Source of the DNA: DASRDS01 sp035569435
Lineage (GTDB): Bacteria > Gemmatimonadota > Gemmatimonadetes > Gemmatimonadales > Gemmatimonadaceae
Direction: 5' to 3'
Length of the DNA stretch: 16,346 bases
Assembly (NCBI GenBank): GCA_035569435.1
Contig: DATMNB010000002.1
Coordinates: 1 to 16,346, forward strand
The notes beneath the pieces are model-generated. The model saw nothing but the letters and a program-made list of their open reading frames with translations. It was not told the DNA's origin and did no database searches. Shown one piece after another: positions 12,915 to 16,346 of this stretch. The position numbers and the translations under genes were made by a program. Each line of letters opens with the position of its first letter. Position 1 is the stretch's first letter.

Positions 12915-15242
12915 TTAGAACGCGGGGCCGATCGAGAAGTTGAAGTTCAACCTGCTGAAGAACGACGTGCTGACTTTTGGGGTGAAGCTCGACGGGCAGA
13001 TCGGCGTCGGCGACGTCGGCTGCATGGGAATGGGCAGCGACCCTGCCGGCGCCCCAGGTGGGACGCCGACAGTGACGGGAATGTTATTCCCCGTGCTGAC
13101 ACACAGCACTGGCAGCACCGCCGACTCGCCGGCGGGCGCGCCTCTGGGCAGCGTGACGCTGAAGTACGCCGGCCCGCTGGGCGGACCGTAGCTGTTGTAC
13201 CCCACATCCATGCGGAGTGGCCCGATCGGCGTCTCGACGCGCACCCCGATCCCCGGGGTCACCCGATACGCCTGGAATTGTTTGTCGAGCTGGGCGGTCG
13301 TGACTTCCGGCTGCACCCGTCCTGCATCGACGAACGCCGTCCACCCGAGATACCGGGGCAGGAACGGGCTCCGGAGGCGCAACTCGACGTTTCCGACCTC
13401 GCTCTGGTTCCCGCCCGTAGGGACGACCCGGACCAGCTGGTTCGGATCGGCGAAGTAGCGCCGCGGGTTGGCGACCGAATCGAGGTTCTGCGTGACGTAC
13501 ACCACGGGGCCAACCTGGTTCTGCGGGAACCCGCGCACCGTCGTCGGACCGCCGGCATACAACCGCTGATCCAGCGGCACAAACTGTTCGCCGTCGATGG
13601 TGACGGTGCCAAAGATCCGCCCGTACCGCGCCCGCATGGCGAGCACGTTCCCGGAGTGAAAGAGGTTGAAGTAGACCGCCGCTTCGGCTGTCACCTTGGT
13701 GAATTGCAGGTCCGAGGCCGACCCGAGCTCGGGGCCCGAGTGGGTCAGCGTCACGTTGGCGTACTGCCCGCGGAGCGGCCGGAGCGGGTCGTCTCGCGTG
13801 TCAAAACTGGCGCTGGCGCCCACGAGGCTGAGCACCTGGTACGCGGTGACCCGCGCCTGCTCCTGCTGCTGGCAGAGACTGAACACGGCGCACAACAGGG
13901 CCGGCGACGCCTCGGTTTTTCCGTATTGGAGCGTGTACTGCGGCACGAACGAGAACGGGCCCGCGGATGCCGTGATCTGCGCGGTGCCGCCAACGGGCGT
14001 CGTCCGGAGATACGCGTTGTACTCCGACCGGACCTCGCTGTAGAGCGTCACCAACGGATAGAGCCGCTTGCCAAACAGGCGCGCCTGCCTGAGTGTCGCG
14101 GCCACGTGGTAGTTGAGCGTCGTGCTGTAGATGTCGCCTCGCGCCGGGGCGCAGAAGCTGTCGGTGAGTCCGCCCGTTGGGTTGCCGATGCCGAGCTTGG
14201 TGATCCCGGCGTTGAGATCGAGCTGCCGTGCGCCCTGGAGAAAGTTCTTGTCCGTGTACTGGCCCGATACGCGGAAACAGTCGATCGTGCCCCACCCGAC
14301 GCCGGCCCGCACCGAGTGGATGTAGTCCTCCTGGCTGTTGAGCAGGATGTCCACCGTCGTATCGCGGACACTGGGCGGCACCGAGTCCGGCGTGACAGCA
14401 TACGTGACGCGCCGGTAGGCGCCGGTCTCGTAGAGATTGCGCTGGGCCTTGAGGAGCGCCGGCGCGCTGAACGGTTCGCCCGATGTGAGCCCGGAGAGTC
14501 GGAGGGCCTCTTTATCGGGGACCTGGGGCTTGCCGCCGTGCACCGACTTGGAGTTGATGCCGACCGTGCCGATGGTGGCGTAGGCGCCCGGCACGACGGT
14601 GTAGCCCACCGAGGCGCGGCGATGCGTCGTGTCGGTCGTGTAGCGCTCGAGCACCTGGGCGTATGGGTACCCATTGCTTCGGAGGCGCAACAGCAGGCTG
14701 TCGCGGGCGACGTCGATGGCGTACCGGTCGAAGACCGTGTCGGCGCTCCGCCGTCCCGGTCCCCCGCGGGCCTTGATCGGCAGTTGCCTCGCGATCTTCG
14801 CGCTGTCGCGGACGCCAGACAGCCCCTCCACGACCAAGGAGTCGATCAGGACAGGCAGCCCTTCGTGGATCCGAAACGTGACGGCCACGACCCCTGGTCG
14901 CATGGCGCGCACCGCCGTGTCGACGACCGCCTGGTAGTACCCGTGCTTCCGATAGAAGATCTCGAGCCGCACGCGGTCGCGCGGAAACTCGTCGCGGTCC
15001 AGACATCGCCGCGTGCCAAAGATCTTGAACCGCCGCCGTGCCCAACTCGACGGCGTGGTGACGATGGCATTCTCGAGCTGGTCGGCGTCGAACGCATGGT
15101 TGCCGACGAACAACAGACGCCCGACCTCGACGTCACCCGGCTGACACGCCAGATCCTGCGCTGCGGCCGTTCGCGGGGCGACCCCGGCCGTGCCGAGAGT
15201 CACCGCCGCCGCCAAGACGCCAACCGCTATCCACCGGCGCAC
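12915..15242 (-). CDS. tamA: Omp85-family outer-membrane assembly protein (TamA-like, three POTRA domains)
   Basis: This is a 775-aa outer-membrane barrel. Residues 1-28 are a signal peptide (RR, hydrophobic core, cleavage near AAA-QD). Three POTRA domains follow, at about 36-128, 129-218 and 222-305, each strand-helix-helix-strand. The barrel runs from about 306 to the end, with the Omp85 loop-6 signature VRGF (569-572), the late strand TPIGPLRMDVGY (671-682), and a last strand RLNFNFSIGPAF ending in Phe, the outer-membrane export signal. Three POTRAs and the adjacent tamB favour TamA over five-POTRA BamA, though 775 aa is long (E. coli TamA about 577). A Pro/Gly-rich stretch of ~75 residues (687-763) sits before the last strand, with GAPAG twice and cysteines C714 and C749. 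GTG 15242 gives a good signal peptide. A hairpin lies 5 nt upstream of it. Confidence 0.9.
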   Translation of the reverse strand: MRRWIAVGVLAAAVTLGTAGVAPRTAAAQDLACQPGDVEVGRLLFVGNHAFDADQLENAIVTTPSSWARRRFKIFGTRRCLDRDEFPRDRVRLEIFYRKHGYYQAVVDTAVRAMRPGVVAVTFRIHEGLPVLIDSLVVEGLSGVRDSAKIARQLPIKARGGPGRRSADTVFDRYAIDVARDSLLLRLRSNGYPYAQVLERYTTDTTHRRASVGYTVVPGAYATIGTVGINSKSVHGGKPQVPDKEALRLSGLTSGEPFSAPALLKAQRNLYETGAYRRVTYAVTPDSVPPSVRDTTVDILLNSQEDYIHSVRAGVGWGTIDCFRVSGQYTDKNFLQGARQLDLNAGITKLGIGNPTGGLTDSFCAPARGDIYSTTLNYHVAATLRQARLFGKRLYPLVTLYSEVRSEYNAYLRTTPVGGTAQITASAGPFSFVPQYTLQYGKTEASPALLCAVFSLCQQQEQARVTAYQVLSLVGASASFDTRDDPLRPLRGQYANVTLTHSGPELGSASDLQFTKVTAEAAVYFNLFHSGNVLAMRARYGRIFGTVTIDGEQFVPLDQRLYAGGPTTVRGFPQNQVGPVVYVTQNLDSVANPRRYFADPNQLVRVVPTGGNQSEVGNVELRLRSPFLPRYLGWTAFVDAGRVQPEVTTAQLDKQFQAYRVTPGIGVRVETPIGPLRMDVGYNSYGPPSGPAYFSVTLPRGAPAGESAVLPVLCVSTGNNIPVTVGVPPGAPAGSLPIPMQPTSPTPICPSSFTPKVSTSFFSRLNFNFSIGPAF

Positions 15243-15247
15243 CCCTA

Positions 15248-15269
15248 GAACTCGACGAACGTCGAGTTC
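15248..15269. repeat. Perfect inverted repeat just upstream of the tamA start
   Basis: The arms GAACTCGACG (15248-15257) and CGTCGAGTTC (15260-15269) are perfect reverse complements around AA. As RNA this makes a 9-bp stem with a 4-nt loop. On the - strand the stem ends 5 nt before GTG 15242, so a ribosome would meet it at the initiation site. It could limit tamA translation or bind a dimeric regulator. No T-run follows, so it is not a standard terminator. Confidence 0.7.
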
Positions 15270-15283
15270 AGTTCAACCGACGC

Positions 15284-15320
15284 GTTTAGCAGGGTGCTGA
15301 TTCTCAGCACTCTGCTAAAC
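15284..15320. repeat. Long hairpin between the GGDDF regulator and tamA genes
   Basis: The arms at 15284-15300 (begins GTTTAGCAGG) and 15304-15320 (ends CTGCTAAAC) are reverse complements over 17 positions, with a single G-T wobble and a 3-nt loop. The TAG stop of the GGDDF regulator gene lies inside one arm. No T-run follows on either strand, so this is not a textbook Rho-independent terminator. It could be a terminator-like pause, a 3'-end mRNA stabiliser or a protein-binding site. It lies 14 bp from the second inverted repeat at 15248-15269. Confidence 0.7.
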
Positions 15321-16265
15321 AGCGTTGACGAGGATCGTCCCTGCCCCCTGCTGCTTGGCACGCCGCTTCGCCTCGGCCGCCACGGCGCCAAGGTGGCTGA
15401 TCGACACCCACCCGTCGGGCCGCACGGTGACCACGGCCGCCGACATGCGGGCAATAGGGAACCGCTTGATCGTGCCATCACGGTCGACGCCGGGGAACGC
15501 GCCCCGCTCGAGGGCGTCGTAGCCGACCACCCGGCCGATGACATCACGGAATCGCCGCGTGCTGTCCCGCACGACCCGCTCAGCCCGCGCCGACTCGGTG
15601 ACGATGAGAAAGTCATCGCCTCCGACATGCCCCACAAAGTCCATCGCCGTCCCCGCCTGCTCGGCGGTCGCCGGCCCCCCGCCCTGCGCGGCCACGGCAT
15701 CGATGATCGCGCAGCCGGTGTCCTTGATCACGGTGTCGGCGGCCGCGAACCCAAACGTGTCGGCAAATGGCTTGAAGTGGTCGATGTCGAGGTAGCAAAC
15801 GGCAAACGTCGCATCGCGCGCGATGCGACGCATGATCTCCTCCTCGATCGCCCGCCCGCCGGGCAGTCCGCTCGTCGGATTGCGGTCGGCCTCGCGCCGC
15901 ACGAGGCGGAGCAGGGAGGAGACGCGCGCCCGGAGCTCCCGTGCATCGAACGGCTTCGCGAGATAATCGTCCGCGCCAGCCTCGAACCCCTCGACCTTGC
16001 TCTCGACCTCGCCTTCGGCGGTCAGCATCAGCACGGGGATGCGGGCCGTGAACGGATTACTCTTGACCGCCCGGCAGGCCTCGAGACCCGACAGCCGCGG
16101 CATCATGACATCGAGGAGTAGCAGATCTGGCTCGCGTTCCTGCACGGCGTCGAGCGCGGCCCGGCCGTCGGACACGAGCCCAACCTCGTGTCCGGAGGAC
16201 GTCAGAAGCGCCCGGACCATCAAGCGCATCTCCTCGTGGTCGTCGGCGTACAGGATATAACTCAA
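15315..16265 (-). CDS. Response regulator with REC and GGDEF-type (GGDDF) domain
   Basis: This 316-aa protein joins a receiver to a GGDEF-class domain, so it may make or sense cyclic di-GMP on phosphorylation. Counting from TTG 16265: acidic pocket ADD (7-9), phospho-acceptor D52 in LLLLDVMMP, LTAEGE, and K104 in AKPF; then NPTSGLPGG (129-137), the usual entry to a GGDEF domain, CYLDIDHFKPFADTFGF, and the signature HVGGDDF (213-219). GGDDF replaces GG(D/E)EF with Asp for Glu, and DTFGFAAADTVIK departs from the usual GHxxGD. No RxxD inhibitory site is seen five residues upstream. Activity is therefore uncertain. The start is unclear: no ATG suits, TTG 16265 gives a compact receiver (MSYILYADD), and the frame continues to TTG 16331. 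Its stop lies within the hairpin before tamA. Confidence 0.85.
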   Translation of the reverse strand: MSYILYADDHEEMRLMVRALLTSSGHEVGLVSDGRAALDAVQEREPDLLLLDVMMPRLSGLEACRAVKSNPFTARIPVLMLTAEGEVESKVEGFEAGADDYLAKPFDARELRARVSSLLRLVRREADRNPTSGLPGGRAIEEEIMRRIARDATFAVCYLDIDHFKPFADTFGFAAADTVIKDTGCAIIDAVAAQGGGPATAEQAGTAMDFVGHVGGDDFLIVTESARAERVVRDSTRRFRDVIGRVVGYDALERGAFPGVDRDGTIKRFPIARMSAAVVTVRPDGWVSISHLGAVAAEAKRRAKQQGAGTILVNAV

Positions 16266-16278
16266 GATTGACGCATCT

Positions 16279-16321
16279 AGGGTAGCGGCATAAGTTCTCG
16301 CCCCGCCCCCTGTGATGTCAA
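16279..16321 (-). promoter_or_regulatory. Candidate promoter of the GGDDF regulator gene
   Basis: On the - strand a perfect TTGACA (16321-16316) precedes the gene. No good -10 lies at 17-18 bp (AGAACT or GAACTT). TACCCT (16284-16279) has the key T, A and T but is far too distant to pair with that -35. Read this as a weak promoter call supported mainly by the -35 and by the lack of any other gene between 16265 and the window end. Confidence 0.3.
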
Positions 16322-16346
16322 CCGGACCCAACCCAGCCAGACGACT

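Noticed and set aside
12915..15242. Calling the Omp85 gene bamA
   Set aside because: Only three POTRA-like domains can be counted before the barrel and tamB follows directly, so TamA is the better label. The long barrel leaves some doubt.
13278..15248. 656-aa open frame on the + strand opposite tamA
   Set aside because: It is antisense to a clear Omp85 gene, is rich in Arg/Pro/Val with no recognisable domain, and is the expected by-product of high-GC codon use in the real frame.
15284..15320. Classical Rho-independent terminator
   Set aside because: The stem is strong but no T-run follows on either strand, so I list it only as an inverted repeat.
16265..16298. ECF sigma-factor promoter (GAACTT ... 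CGTC) before the GGDDF gene
   Set aside because: The spacing between the two parts (about 18-19 nt) is too long for the usual 15-17 nt, and the downstream part is weak.
1..16346. CRISPR array, tRNA, rRNA, transposase or integrase
   Set aside because: No regularly spaced repeats, no cloverleaf-like segments and no mobile-element protein motifs were found on reading both strands.

Overview
The window looks like high-GC DNA from a diderm (Gram-negative) bacterium. From about 2.3 kb onward the content is that of an environmental diderm, and my best guess is Gemmatimonadota or a relative. That guess comes from gene style and the outer-membrane genes, not from a search. The first 2.3 kb reads differently. 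It has three + strand genes that look actinobacterial: a Rox/PgaE-type FAD monooxygenase and a Phd/YefM-RelE/ParE toxin-antitoxin pair behind an AT-rich palindromic operator. This block may be horizontally acquired; an assembly join is also possible.

Layout. 65-1573 (+) is the monooxygenase. 1585-1632 is an operator array. 1665-1988 and 1918-2310 (+) are the antitoxin and toxin. 4764-2315 (-) is a tightly overlapping four-gene operon: HAD phosphatase, CYTH-domain protein, an unrecognised protein, and AcpS. 4783-5214 (+) is a small DUF6941-like protein, read divergently from the HAD operon across an 18-bp gap. 16265-5203 (-) is a long same-strand run: REC-GGDDF response regulator, TamA-like Omp85, TamB, diacylglycerol/lipid kinase, NtrC-type response regulator, a 64-aa protein with four CxxC knuckles, and an NlpC/P60 peptidase with an SH3-like domain. 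The DUF6941-like gene and the peptidase gene converge and overlap by 12 bp.

How the genes may work together. TamA (three POTRA domains plus barrel) and TamB (inner-membrane anchor, long AsmA/TamB beta-helix, C-terminal TamB domain) form an envelope-spanning pair. Such pairs are linked to outer-membrane protein assembly and phospholipid delivery. The lipid kinase start codon directly follows the tamB stop codon, which suggests a link between lipid supply and lipid transport. An NtrC-like regulator and a murein-peptide hydrolase lie downstream, and a c-di-GMP-type regulator lies upstream, so the block reads as an envelope-homeostasis neighbourhood.

The main oddities are these. The NtrC-like regulator has lost the GAFTGA sigma54-contact loop but keeps its ATPase motifs. 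The TamA barrel has a roughly 75-residue Pro/Gly-rich insertion before the last strand. A shared -10-like box lies exactly 6 bp from both divergent start codons, suggesting leaderless transcripts. Two strong hairpins lie between the GGDEF gene and tamA. No rRNA, tRNA, CRISPR array, transposase or integrase was seen.
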